A stretch of DNA of 64,000 nucleotides, taken from Cyanobium gracile PCC 6307 (lineage in GTDB: Bacteria; Cyanobacteriota; Cyanobacteriia; PCC-6307; Cyanobiaceae). The stretch's first letter is position 1; every line of letters starts with the position of its first letter. The notes below the pieces were generated by a model. The model was not told the origin of the DNA and did no database searches. It was given only the letters and a program-made list of their open reading frames with translations. This document shows, in pieces, positions 44,594 to 53,566 of the stretch. The DNA is taken from positions 248,001 to 312,000 of the forward strand of contig NC_019675.1 in the NCBI RefSeq assembly GCF_000316515.1, given 5' to 3'. A program made the translations under genes and the position numbers.

Positions 44594-46361
44594 TGTCCGA
44601 CGACAATCTGGTTGAGGGCGCATTGCATCTTAAGAGCTGTTACCTCGCTAGGGTTGTTGCATCAGAAGTAGCAACCGCCTGTGGCACCGGCACGGGGCGA
44701 CGCGCAAGGCGTGAAGCCAGGCCGACCGGCCTCTCTCAAACAAGGAGAGCGGATGGCGCTGGCGATCAGCGCGGCAACAGCCCGTTACAGGAGCCTCAGC
44801 CGGGTAGGGAAACAGCGGCTGCTGGATGAGCTGCAAGCCTTGACCGGCTATCACCGCAAATCCCTGCTGCGCCGGTTAAACCAGCGGCCCGACGAGCGGC
44901 AGACCAGCCTGCGCGGGCAGCACCGCCGCCGCTACGGCCCCGAGGTGGTGGAGGCCTTGGTGCCACTGTGGGAGGCCAGTGATCGGCTGTGCGGCAAGCG
45001 CCTCCATGCCCTTCTGCCGCAGTTGGTGGAATCGCTGGAGCACCACGGCCACGTGCAGCTGGAGCCGGGCATCCGGGCGCGGGTGTTGACGATGAGCAGC
45101 GCCACGATTGACCGGCTTCTGGCTCCAGTCCGCAAAAGTAGCGGGGGCAATGGATGGCGCCGCCCTCCCCGTGCCTACAGCGGTGTACGCCGTCGGGTGC
45201 AGGTGCGCACGTTCAAAGGCTGGGATGAGCACAAGGATCCCGGCTGGCTGGAGATCGACCTGGTGGCCCATTGCGGCGGCCGCCTGGAGGGGAGGTTCAT
45301 CTGGACCCTGGTGGCCACCGACATCGCCACCGGCTGGAGCGAGAGCCTGCCGGTGATCACGCGGGATGGGGCCTCGGTGTTGGCGGCAATCCAGCGGTTG
45401 CGTCAGCACCTTCCCTTCCCCTTGCGCGGGATCGATGCGGATAACGATCCAGCCTTCATGAACGCCCTGATTGAGCAGTGGTGCGATGCACCGGAGCAGG
45501 GGATCGAGCTCACCCGCTCGCGGGCGTACCAGAGCAACGATCAGGCCTGGGTGGAACAAAAAAACGGGGTGCTGATCCGCCGGGTGGTGGGCTACGAGCG
45601 ATTGGTGGGCCTGGAGGCGGCCCAGCTGCTGGGGGAGCTCTACGCGGCGCTGCGGCTGTTCACCAACCTGTTTCAGCCATCGTTCAAGCTCAAAAGCAGC
45701 GTGCGGGAAGGGGGCCGTATCAAGCGGCTGCACCACCCGCCACGAACACCGCTGCAACAGCTGCTGCGCACCGGAGTGCTCAGCGATCAGGAAGCCCAGG
45801 ACCTCAAAGAGCTGAGAAAGCGGTGCGACCCCGTGGCGCTGCTGGCCACGATTCGGAGCTGCCAGAGCCGGCTGGCCCTGTTGATCAGCGGCCAACACAC
45901 CAGTGCCATGGCGGGGGAGCCGCTGAGCTGGCGGACACCTGAGCAAGAAAAGCGAGAGCTGGAAGGGTTTCTGCAGGGGTTACAGGCGCTGTGGCGCCAG
46001 AGCAGGCCACTACAGAAAAAGCCCAAACCGCGGCAGGGCCGCCGCAGCCGGGTAGATCCCTTTGAGGCCCATGCTGAGCTGATCCCCCAATGGCTGACAG
46101 CAGAACCAGATGTGGGCAGCCAGGAGCTCCTGGACAGGCTGATCGATCTGGATCCCCAGCGCTATGGGGCCCAACACAAACGCACGCTGCAGCGGCGAAT
46201 CAGAGATTGGCGTGTGGCAAGGGTGGAAAAGTGTGTAGCCAGTGCATCCGAACGGCCGGAAACCAAACCAGGAACAAGGGAAGGAGTGTTACCAGGCGTC
46301 AATTAAGACAGGTAACAAGTTATTGATGCAAAGCGCCCGTCAACCTGATTGACACGGGACA
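44594..46361. mobile_element. Insertion sequence inside family A copy 2, with 6-bp target duplication
   Basis: About 36-bp imperfect inverted repeats begin TGTCCGACGACAATCTGGTTGA at 44594 and, from the other end, TGTCCCGTGTCAATCAGGTT ending at 46361; both extend to a shared TTGCATC. CTCATG flanks both sides (44588-44593 and 46362-46367). Removing the element and one CTCATG restores a spacing identical to copy 1 (16 bp between GCGATC and CCCCCTCG), confirming the boundaries. Confidence 0.85.
44753..46306 (+). CDS. DDE integrase-core transposase
   Basis: 517 aa from ATG 44753, preceded by AAGGAG; a longer frame from 44681 is possible. N-terminal HTH region (LLDELQALTGYHRKSLLRRL), then an rve-type DDE core: Asp in LEIDLVAHCGG, Asp in GIDADNDPAFMNA, Glu in SNDQAWVEQKNGVLIRR. 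A basic C-terminal region follows. It looks like the long single-ORF integrase-type transposases often labelled ISNCY/IS1202-like; I did not assign a family firmly. Frame intact, so possibly active. Confidence 0.85.
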   Translation: MALAISAATARYRSLSRVGKQRLLDELQALTGYHRKSLLRRLNQRPDERQTSLRGQHRRRYGPEVVEALVPLWEASDRLCGKRLHALLPQLVESLEHHGHVQLEPGIRARVLTMSSATIDRLLAPVRKSSGGNGWRRPPRAYSGVRRRVQVRTFKGWDEHKDPGWLEIDLVAHCGGRLEGRFIWTLVATDIATGWSESLPVITRDGASVLAAIQRLRQHLPFPLRGIDADNDPAFMNALIEQWCDAPEQGIELTRSRAYQSNDQAWVEQKNGVLIRRVVGYERLVGLEAAQLLGELYAALRLFTNLFQPSFKLKSSVREGGRIKRLHHPPRTPLQQLLRTGVLSDQEAQDLKELRKRCDPVALLATIRSCQSRLALLISGQHTSAMAGEPLSWRTPEQEKRELEGFLQGLQALWRQSRPLQKKPKPRQGRRSRVDPFEAHAELIPQWLTAEPDVGSQELLDRLIDLDPQRYGAQHKRTLQRRIRDWRVARVEKCVASASERPETKPGTREGVLPGVN

Positions 46362-46367
46362 CTCATG

Positions 46368-46878
46368 TGCGGTCGGTCCCCCTCGTCCTCGCCCCAGTTG
46401 GCCTGGATCTTTTTTGACGCGTTCAGCAATGCCGCCGCCTCTGCCAACGCCTTGTCCTTACGCCGCAGCTCCTGTTGCAGCCGCTTGATTTCGCGCTGGT
46501 CCTCCTGCTGCCGCTTCTGGAGGTCCTTCTGATCAACCATGGTCAGCAGCGGCTGGGCATTGGCATCCTGGGCCGCCTGACGCCAGCGGTCCACCTGCTC
46601 TGGAACAGGCCGCGCTCGCGGGAGTATCCAGCCAGTTCAGTCGCGTTCAGACTGGCGGTCTCCAACACCACCGTGAACTTGTCGGCCGGACCCCAGCCTT
46701 CGGGATCCTTCTGGGTGGCGGGCACCACCTCCCCCTGCAACCGCCAGGCCTTCCTCCACTTGTAGAGGGTGATCACATGGATGCCCAGCTCCTGGTCGAT
46801 CTACGCCACGCCCTGACGGTGAGGCGGGCTCATCCGCCGGCGGACATCAGCCTTGACGGCCTCGGTGTAGGGACGCAT
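46368..46878 (-). pseudogene. Family A transposase OrfA remnant
   Basis: Matches OrfA of copy 1 (HVITLYKWRKAWRLQGEVVP, ADKFTVVLETASLNATEL, QREIKRLQQELRRKDKALAEA). An in-frame TAG lies in the HTH region near 46802, and a 1-bp loss in RERGLF(P)EQ near 46607 shifts the frame. The A-AAA-AAG slip site (A6) is kept at the 3' end. Confidence 0.8.
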
Positions 46879-47030
46879 TGATCGATTCCATCAGGCCCCC
46901 TGGTGGTTGAAATGGTCAGAATGGAGAGGCCTCAACTCTCCTGGCAGAAGGGGCATAGATGCTGAAAGGTTAATCGACAGCAACGGAGTACCGCGGAGTA
47001 GACTAGATTAGATGCTCTCAGTGCTGCAGG

Positions 47031-47372
47031 ATGACTAAACTGATTGCCATGATGCTCATTGCAGCCGCCTCTGGTACGGCCACACTCGCTCAAAGCGTTG
47101 TTGATCCCGCCCCTAAATATCCAATATGCACATATGGAAATCGCATAAAAGGCACTCAGAAGAGATTCCCCTGTAGAGTTGTCACTAACGGGTCGAATGG
47201 AAAGGTGATATTCATTGATGAATACGCAAGCAGATCACTTAATTCAAAAATGCTCTCCAGACACGACGAAAAACAAGGATGGTATGCGCCAGCGATGAGG
47301 AATGGCGAATGCTTGCTTAGAGGGCAGGGCGCTGAATACATTTGCATTGGCAATCCTTGGTCGGGCATTTAA
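47031..47372 (+). CDS. Small exported protein, paralogue of 49276-49596
   Basis: 113 aa with signal peptide MTKLIAMMLIAAASGTATLAQS. Pattern: ICTYGNRIKGTQKRFPCRVV, then GKVIFIDEYASRSL, then GECLLRGQGAEYICIGNPW. The same spacing of four cysteines and a basic residue-rich strand occurs in the minus-strand gene at 49276-49596, so the two look paralogous. Function unknown; starts 85 bp outside IS copy 2. Confidence 0.55.
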   Translation: MTKLIAMMLIAAASGTATLAQSVVDPAPKYPICTYGNRIKGTQKRFPCRVVTNGSNGKVIFIDEYASRSLNSKMLSRHDEKQGWYAPAMRNGECLLRGQGAEYICIGNPWSGI

Positions 47373-47787
47373 TGACAAGGCCAAGCCTGGAACGCACAAT
47401 AGCTATGAAGCAACATGTATGCTTTTCATTAGAGATTAGATCCAGCAACCGAAAGCGAATCGTCGACTTGTAATTCTATTTATGCTAAAGATTGTTCACG
47501 GTAAATCAGCATGGGGCTTTGCCCTCGTTTAGTTTCGCGAAAGCAGCTGAGCATCATAAGGGTCAATAAAGGTAATGTCAAAATCCTCAATACCACCTAT
47601 TCAGCGTTGCCCTGTGGCAGCACCTGTGGCTACCAGGTGAGGAAATCGATCTGCTTGACCTATACATCTGCTGCTCAGTCACTCATCTTTAGCTTGGCTG
47701 CCCCATTTCTGACTGCTATCACCAGTTCCTTAGGGTTGAGAAACAGAGGAGAGTGATGGTGCTATGAGGAAGCAGGGAGAATCTTGA
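47373..47787. other. Intergenic, no supportable gene
   Basis: 415 bp. A frame at 47511-47756 (81 aa, GLCPRLVSRKQLS...) has a hydrophobic stretch near its C-terminus but no ribosome-binding site or homology I recognise. I do not call it. Confidence 0.4.
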
Positions 47788-47913
47788 TTACATATGCTCG
47801 CTTCTGGTATGGACAAGGGAACTGGCGAAGATCAGCAGTGATCCAAACGAAACGGCGGTGGCAGAGATAATCATCAGCGTGACTTTGGTGATTTCGATTT
47901 GGATCAAAGTCAT
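47788..47913 (-). CDS. Possible 41-aa membrane peptide
   Basis: Frame from ATG 47913 encodes a peptide with one strongly hydrophobic helix (LMIISATAVSFGSLLIFASS) and a short polar C-terminus (LVHTRSEHM). Small single-TM proteins of this size occur in cyanobacteria, but there is no clear ribosome-binding site, so the call is weak. Confidence 0.3.
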   Translation of the reverse strand: MTLIQIEITKVTLMIISATAVSFGSLLIFASSLVHTRSEHM

Positions 47914-48391
47914 GGTGTCTAGAGTGGACGCAGACTTGAGAATTTGCCCACATCTGCTTATCGTTCCAATCCCTCAGGAGTGATTCCAGGCATCAGCAGC
48001 TGGCAGATCACTGACAGTGGCCACTTTTCACCACATCCCCTTTCTGTAATTATATATAGATAGTCTTAACCTTACGGCGATTGGTTCCTTCAGCATAGCT
48101 GAAAACGCTGTGGCCCAGAGTTCCTTAACACCCATCCAATTGGTGTAATTCAGGAGGTACTGCGCCCCATTCCGGAGGGTGAACAGGCGCAATTAAGGGG
48201 ATGACTGCCTGGAAGCTGATTGCGCAGTCCGTTCTTCTTGCACCTATGTGTCCTGCTCCCGCTCCAGGGGCTGCTCAAAGGTGAGGCATCCGGATGATTG
48301 TGATCGACGCCGTCGCTGTGTTGATAGGTCAAGGGGGAGAAGTAAAAAGTATACATGCGTCGAGTCAGTGCATGTCGCCTCTATGAAAACG
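47914..48391. other. Intergenic, no supportable gene
   Basis: About 480 bp, AT-rich. Short frames on both strands without motif or signal peptide. I see no terminator or clear promoter. Confidence 0.4.
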
Positions 48392-48925
48392 CTATCTCAA
48401 TGAACTGACAACGATGGAGTTTGCCAAGGCCATCGCGGTTGTCTGCTGGGACGGCGAGTAAGTGATTACAAGATTCTTGTTCTCCGTGAATATCCAAGCC
48501 GCGAGATAGCCTTCTGGAGCAAGAGACGACCGTTCTGGGATCCGATACACCGATACAGGAAAGCCACCGTTTGTCTTGTGTTGAAGCAGTGGTTTCTGGC
48601 CGATTGAGAAGGTCATCTCTGGATCGAATACCTCCCGAAGGCGTATTCCTGGCATCTGACACAAGGCTGTGGCGCCCCGAGTCACGCCCACCTTAACTAG
48701 CAACACAGTAGGTAACGTTGTGCGAACGCCCTCATTGGCCACGATTGTGCTGCATGAAACTGCTCGATACCCACTCGGTAACAGCACTCCAATTCGTCTG
48801 CCCTTGGAATCTCGGTGATAAATCCTCGCTGAAGAGGCGACGACCGATGCAACTTCAGTGTGCTGGGGTAAGCCTACTGATGATTGGAATATTGAGGCTG
48901 ACAAGAGAATGATGTTGAAGAGCAT
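48392..48925 (-). CDS. Exported protein, unknown function
   Basis: 177 aa with a signal peptide (MLFNIILLSASIFQSSVGLPQ). The mature part: RIYHRDSKGRRIGVLLPSGYRAVSC, ALCQMPGIRLREVF, GGFPVSVYRIPER, YLAAWIFTENKNLVITYSPS. Two cysteines. No family recognised. One of several isolated small exported-protein genes in this AT-rich stretch. Confidence 0.5.
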   Translation of the reverse strand: MLFNIILLSASIFQSSVGLPQHTEVASVVASSARIYHRDSKGRRIGVLLPSGYRAVSCSTIVANEGVRTTLPTVLLVKVGVTRGATALCQMPGIRLREVFDPEMTFSIGQKPLLQHKTNGGFPVSVYRIPERSSLAPEGYLAAWIFTENKNLVITYSPSQQTTAMALANSIVVSSLR

Positions 48926-49275
48926 GGCAGCAGATGCTACGCACCTAAAAGCATGATAGATCTTACACTAAGTAGCGTCTCCCTGTGTCAGGTGGTTTGC
49001 CTGCTACTACTTCTATCTCAGCAGGTTATTCATTGTCCAGGGTAGTCAGACCGGAACGGCTTGAAGTGAGGCCCACCAACCGATGCCTCAAGTCCCTATG
49101 CTTAGCTACCCCAATGTCTGCTTGAACCAGTGGGGCCGTTTCCGGCTTGTGATCCATCATCTGGATTCCGGCCGCTGCCACAATGAGCTTGCCGCCGTGA
49201 ACGGCTACTGCTGCGAATAAGCCTTCTGCTACAGCTTGTGCTGCACCTACCACTAGTTGATTTAAACTCTAGACC
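48926..49275. other. Intergenic, no supportable gene
   Basis: 350 bp. A 75-aa minus-strand frame (49026-49253, GAAQAVAEGLFAAVAVHGG...) is Ala/Val/Gly-rich but has no leader motif or ribosome-binding site. I leave it uncalled. Confidence 0.4.
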
Positions 49276-49596
49276 TTACTGCATAACCCTGCCATCAGGG
49301 AGGATCCACCTGTAGTTCTTGGTGCATATTGAGCCATATCCCTCTCTATAGAGACAACCCCTGCCTTCTGCCCAATCTTTGCCATAAACCCTGCCGGATC
49401 TCGCGTCTCGAATGACTCCCTTATTCAGCTGTCGATCAAATCTTACCGAACACGGGAATACAGACATTGGGCGACCGGTTATATTCATAACACATTCAGT
49501 CTTCAGTTCTGATGAATATGTAGGAGACGCACTCCATAGAATTAAATGAATGAGTAGCGCTTTTGCAGCTCTAGGCAACATGGCTGGATAGCTCAC
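49276..49596 (-). CDS. Small exported protein, paralogue of 47031-47372
   Basis: 106 aa. Signal peptide (ALLIHLILWSASPTYSSEL), then ECVMNITGRPMSVFPCSVRF, KGVIRDARSGRVYG, GRGCLYREGYGSICTKNYRW. The order Cys, Phe-Pro-Cys, Arg/Ile-Asp strand, Cys-Leu, Ile-Cys and Trp mirrors the protein at 47031-47372 on the other strand. Unknown function. Confidence 0.55.
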   Translation of the reverse strand: MSYPAMLPRAAKALLIHLILWSASPTYSSELKTECVMNITGRPMSVFPCSVRFDRQLNKGVIRDARSGRVYGKDWAEGRGCLYREGYGSICTKNYRWILPDGRVMQ

Positions 49597-50154
49597 AATT
49601 GAATTGTCAAATACTTGATTATTAAATCTGAGCTCTAAGAACTGTGGAGTGGCTTCATAAGTGCCTCGGAACGGGCCGATAAGTGGCCATAAGAGTAGAT
49701 GGAGAATCTTGCTTGATGGTTTTCATGATTTGGCTGGTCTTAGTCTCTCTTGGAATGACTCTCGCCCTGAAATCTAAATTGCTATGTCAGCGACATGACT
49801 GCGCAGTAGCTGCTGTTGCGCCGCATATATTTCTGCAATTCCATCGGTAACTCAGAGACGAAGATGAAATGCAATGGCCGATATGGTCGTCAGCGCAATG
49901 GAGTAAGTCACGGTTGAGACATATAGGGAAATCGATTGCCGGGTGACTGGCAATCTGAGCTGGAGATGAAGTTGAATGGTTCATGTGTAAATGGAAGTGG
50001 CAAGGTCTTTAGTTGCTGTTTACCAGCGTTAGCTTGTCAAAGCGGAGCAGTGGGCTAGGGAAACCTCACAAAGAAGCAGGTGCACCAGCCATTCTCCGCC
50101 TGATCTCACGCTTGTTGTGCGATCACCACAAGTTTGCCAGATACATCCCGCATG
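49597..50154. other. Intergenic, no supportable gene
   Basis: 558 bp with short frames only. A minus-strand stretch at about 49860-49950 could encode a hydrophobic peptide, but it lacks a start codon in frame. Probably decayed DNA. Confidence 0.4.
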
Positions 50155-50535
50155 TCATCTCACTGTCTTCACGCAGGGATTCTCTCTCCCCATGGCTCTA
50201 TAGGTAATGGATTGCGCACCAGAATAGACCGCCTTGCCAAGGAACTTTGATTGGCCACTGATGATAGCCCCTCCAACACTGTTCCCCATGCATGCACCCT
50301 TCATGATGGCATCCCAGTTTTGAGCCTTTCGGTTTGCTGCGGCTGCAGCTTGTGCTGCACGACGATTCTCTGCCTGGAGGCATTGATGGCGAGCATTGCC
50401 GCTCAGACCGGGGCACAAACCAGATCCTTGTGCATTCACCTCAAACACTGGAGCAAGAACAAGAGCAGCCAGTGAGAACAGTGCTGCCTGCCTGATCAAC
50501 CGCGCATTCAAAGACGAGGGATAGAACTGGGTCAT
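50155..50535 (-). CDS. Small exported protein, unknown function
   Basis: 126 aa from ATG 50535, which places the signal peptide (AALFSLAALVLAPVFEVNAQG) at the N-terminus. The mature region starts GSGLCPGLSGNARHQCLQAEN, has an Ala-rich helix and four cysteines in total (the last in ENPCVKTVR). A glycine-containing segment (GNSVGGAIISGQSKF) lies in the middle. No family recognised. Confidence 0.5.
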   Translation of the reverse strand: MTQFYPSSLNARLIRQAALFSLAALVLAPVFEVNAQGSGLCPGLSGNARHQCLQAENRRAAQAAAAANRKAQNWDAIMKGACMGNSVGGAIISGQSKFLGKAVYSGAQSITYRAMGRENPCVKTVR

Positions 50536-50807
50536 GGAAGGGGACGTGAATGCAAGCATTGCCTGCGGACATCTCCTTCTCGTTCCAGGCTTGAATGGGT
50601 GATTCCTGAATCGTGGAAACAAGGCCACGAGAGCAGCAGTCGCAAAACAGCTCTGAGGTCATTGCGGCACAATAGACAATCACCCGCGTTTATCCAACAT
50701 CGGTCTGCGCTAGTAGCTTTTCGAGTTTTGGTGGGCGCGGTTTGCAGGTTGCAGTCCTGATGAGGTCAGATGGTGAGAACCAGCATGATCCGTTGATCTT
50801 CCACCAT

Positions 50808-51083
50808 CTAGCGACTGACACCACAACCATCATCAAGGACTCGCCCTATGAATCCGTTTGCAGAGCTGAACCTCCTAGGACTGACAAGGCTATCTGAGGC
50901 AAAGAGGACGTCCACAATGCGCTTACGACAGGTGCCTCTGTATCGGGCGTAGGTTCCTGGAACAGTAGATTCAAACATTATACTGTCCCTTTTTCTGATA
51001 ATGGTATTGGCCCCAAGCCATGCATATCCATCATCAGAATCACTGATGAAAGTTCGTGATCCATGTACATTCAGCCATTGCAT
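50808..51083 (-). CDS. Hypothetical small protein next to IS copy 3
   Basis: 91 aa starting MQWLNVHGSRTF, with no signal peptide. Reads like the mature part of a small secreted protein (YAWLGANTIIRKRDSIMF, TCRKRIVDVLF). An in-frame stop precedes the ATG by two codons (TAA CAA GGC ATG), and the IS boundary is 18 bp upstream. It may be the 3' part of a gene displaced by the IS. Weak call. Confidence 0.3.
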   Translation of the reverse strand: MQWLNVHGSRTFISDSDDGYAWLGANTIIRKRDSIMFESTVPGTYARYRGTCRKRIVDVLFASDSLVSPRRFSSANGFIGRVLDDGCGVSR

Positions 51084-51131
51084 GCCTTGTTACGGTGACT
51101 TTCAGGGAAGGTGTCACTCCTTAGCTGCCAC

Positions 51132-52258
51132 TCAGGCGGCCTGAATCAAGGGTAGCGCCTTGATCACTTCGGGCTCTTCTGCTGGCTTGTTGATCCACAC
51201 TTCTTCGGGTTGACGCCAGCAGCGGGTGCTTCGGCTCCATCGTGATGGATTTGCCCGGCGGGCTGTCTCGTAGACCTCGGAGCGCCTCTGGCAAATTGCC
51301 GTGGCCGCTCCGCTGTGGCGTTGATGGGGCGTCACGAATTTGATGCCGCTGTGGCGGTGCCGGTGGTTGTACCAGTCCACGAACGCTTTCACCCACTCGC
51401 ATGCCTCGTCTTTACTGGCGAATGGCCGACTCGGGTAGTCGGGCCGGTACTTGACCGTTCGGAATAGGGATTCTGAGTAGGGGTTGTCATTTGAGACTCT
51501 TGGCCTGGAAAAGGATCTGAGCACTCCCATCTCCTCCAGCCGCGATTCCAACGTGGCCCCACGCATGGCATTGCCGTTGTCGGCGTGGAGGATCAGTGGA
51601 GGCTGGTGGCACTGGTGGCTGCCAAAGCCACTGGGCCGGCGGTAGCGCTCCTTGAGGCAGGCCCGCTGCACCAGATCAGCCGCGATCTCAGCCGACTCCA
51701 CCTCGGCCACATCCCAGGCCACCACCTTGCGGCTCCAGACGTCGATCACCAGGTAGAGGTACAGCCAAACACCCCGCACCGTGGTCGGCAGATAGGTGAT
51801 GTCCCACGACCAGACCGCATTGGGGCGATCCGCCATCAGACGCGGCACGGAGCGCGGTTCCTGCGGCAGCCGGGGCCCGGCCTCGGCGGTGGAACTGCCC
51901 CGCTGGTGCAACACCCAATAAAAAGCTGCTTTCAGAGCGGATGTAGAGCCCCTGATCAGCCAGGGCCGGCACGATCTGTCCCGGCGGCAGCGAGGCGTAC
52001 TCCGGCTGGTGCAGGGTGAGCAGGATCCGCTGCCGCTCCTCCTCGCTCAGGCGGTGAGCGACATCGCGGGGGCTGGCCTTTACGGCGATCCTCGCCGTCC
52101 CCATCACCACCAAGGCCTTCCGCCAGCGTTTGAGGGTGCGCAGGCAGATGCCGATCTCAGCGCAGGCGCTCACCAGGCCGGCGCCAGCGGCATTCGCCTC
52201 GCCGATCAGCTCGATCACCTTCCGCCGGTGCGCGGCGCTGGTCAGCCTTCCTCGTCCT
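51132..52258 (-). pseudogene. Family A transposase OrfB, frameshifted
   Basis: DDE core present (SWDITYLPTTVRGVW, ILHADNGNAMRG, SNDNPYSESLFRTVKY). The N-terminal part (GGRGRLTSAAHRRKVIEL to SSF) is in a different frame from the rest. One extra base in an A-run at 51920-51924 causes this: reading AGC TTT TAT TGG GTG instead of AGC TTT TTA TTG restores the family sequence. So this copy cannot make a full product unless a second slip occurs. Confidence 0.75.
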
Positions 52259-52748
52259 CCGAACAGAAGGCCTCCCACTTTTTTCGCAGCACCAGCAAGG
52301 CTGCCGCCTCCGCCAGGGCCTTCTCCTTGCGCTGCAGCTCCTTCTTGAGGGCCTTGATCTCCCGCTGGTCCTGGGCGCGGAGCTTCTCGAGCTCCTTCTG
52401 CTCGGCCATCGTCAGCACCGGCTTGGCGTTGGCATCCTGGGCTGCCTGCCGCCAACGGCTCACCTGCTCAGGAAACAGCCCCCGCTCCCTGCAGTAGGCG
52501 CTGAGCTCGGTGGCATTGAGGCCAGCGGTCTCCAGCACCACCGTGAACTTGTCGGCAGCACTCCAGCCTTCTGGTTCCTTCTCGGATGCCGGCACCACTT
52601 CTCCCTGCAACCGCCAGGTCTTCCTCCATTTGTAGAGGGTGATCACGTGGATGCCCAGCTCTTCTGAAATCCGGGCCACGCTCTGCCGGTGCGGCGGGGT
52701 CATCCGCCTCCTCACATCAGCCTTGACGGCCTCGCTGTAACGACGCAT
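52242..52748 (-). CDS. Family A transposase OrfA
   Basis: 168 aa. HTH VARISEELGIHVITLYKWRK, then KFTVVLETAGLNATELSAYC, then a charged coiled coil (QREIKALKKELQRKEKALAEA) ending LRKKWEAFCSEDEEG. CGA AAA AAG near the end is a -1 slip heptamer that would join OrfB. The frame is intact. Without OrfB it would act only as a DNA-binding regulator. Confidence 0.75.
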   Translation of the reverse strand: MRRYSEAVKADVRRRMTPPHRQSVARISEELGIHVITLYKWRKTWRLQGEVVPASEKEPEGWSAADKFTVVLETAGLNATELSAYCRERGLFPEQVSRWRQAAQDANAKPVLTMAEQKELEKLRAQDQREIKALKKELQRKEKALAEAAALLVLRKKWEAFCSEDEEG

Positions 52749-52805
52749 TGGTCATGTCCTCAAGCCCCCGGGTGTACGAATGAGAGGGGTGACATCTTTC
52801 CTGAA

Positions 52806-53097
52806 CCCGGGGGGTTACCACGGGTTAATCCATTCTCCTTGTTTGTCTTTTCAGGCTCCCGTGGGTCCCGGGCGATGAAGTTGAGAGATCAAGGACAGGC
52901 TTGACTGCACCGACTGGGCAGCTGCTGTAACGTGCATAGAATGACACACTAAAGCCAGTACGCTCGAACTTACCCAAGTCAAAATGGACGCTACAAAATG
53001 ACCAGACTTCTGACAAGAAAAAGCCATGAGCATCGATTATCTCTGCACTATGCTTTCGATCCAGAGGAGGAAGTCTGTGGTCTCTGAAATCCAACCC
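52806..53097. other. Intergenic, no supportable gene
   Basis: About 290 bp between IS copy 3 and the next exported-protein gene. A minus-strand frame at 52825-53094 lacks motifs and a signal peptide. Confidence 0.4.
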
Positions 53098-53520
53098 TCA
53101 ACGAAGTGTGTAGAACAATCGATTGAGATGCAGCCTGCCTCCACTATCGTTTTTGCACGTCAGACCTTCCGTCGCCGAGACGCACTGAATCGTTCCACGC
53201 CGAATGCTGCGTCCATAGGCAAGAACCGGCCAATTACTTCCAGCCATGGAGTCAGAGGATCGAATGGCATTGGCTGGTCCTTGCTGCCGGAGCTGAAATC
53301 GAGTGCCCCTGCATCCACCATCTTCGCAGCCCCAGTTTGCCCACCTATGCTGGATGACATCACAAAACAAGTCACCGCTGTATAACACACAATAGATGTT
53401 ACGTGAGGGCAGCACGAATCCATCCATCGCTCGAGCAGTACCAGGCTCTAGAAGAATCAGTAATGGAGCCAAGCCGAGCCTGAACAAGAAGGAATGAATG
53501 AACGCCCTATCCTTACGCAT
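53098..53520 (-). CDS. Exported DUF6636-like protein
   Basis: 140 aa from ATG 53520, giving a signal peptide (FIHSFLFRLGLAPLLILLEPGTARA). The mature part FVLPSRNIYCVLYSGDLFCDV, then WANWGCEDGG, then WPVLAYGRSIRRGTIQCVSATEGLTCKNDSGGRL is the pattern of small secreted domains labelled DUF6636 (PSxNIxC at the start, GxxC near the end). Six cysteines, likely three disulfides. Function unknown. Confidence 0.6.
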   Translation of the reverse strand: MRKDRAFIHSFLFRLGLAPLLILLEPGTARAMDGFVLPSRNIYCVLYSGDLFCDVIQHRWANWGCEDGGCRGTRFQLRQQGPANAIRSSDSMAGSNWPVLAYGRSIRRGTIQCVSATEGLTCKNDSGGRLHLNRLFYTLR

Positions 53521-53566
53521 GCTATTAAGAACCTGAGGGGGGAGCATGTCTGAATCTACACATGGC

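Larger units (their letters stand above)
43488..46946. mobile_element. Insertion sequence family A copy 2, decayed and interrupted
   Basis: Left end TGTCAGAAAAGATGACGCC (43488-43506) and right end GGCCTCAACTCTCCTGGCA (46928-46946) match the ends of copy 1 with a few changes. OrfA and OrfB remnants (minus strand) carry stops and frameshifts. A different IS (44594-46361) has inserted at the OrfA/OrfB region. Without it the element would be about 1.69 kb, the same size as copy 1. Confidence 0.8.
51101..52805. mobile_element. Insertion sequence family A copy 3 (diverged)
   Basis: About 1.7 kb bounded by TTCAGGGAAGGTGTCACTCC (51101-51120) and the inverse of TTCAGGAAAGATGTCACCCC (52786-52805). It carries an OrfA gene with the A-AAA-AAG slip site and an OrfB broken by a 1-bp frameshift. 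Clearly more diverged from copy 1 than copy 2 is. Exact outer ends are uncertain by a few bp. Confidence 0.75.

Noticed and set aside
49026-49253. Ala/Val/Gly-rich 75-aa frame considered as a third peptide precursor
   Set aside because: Its Gly-Gly is not preceded by the leader pattern shared by the two real precursors, and there is no ribosome-binding site.
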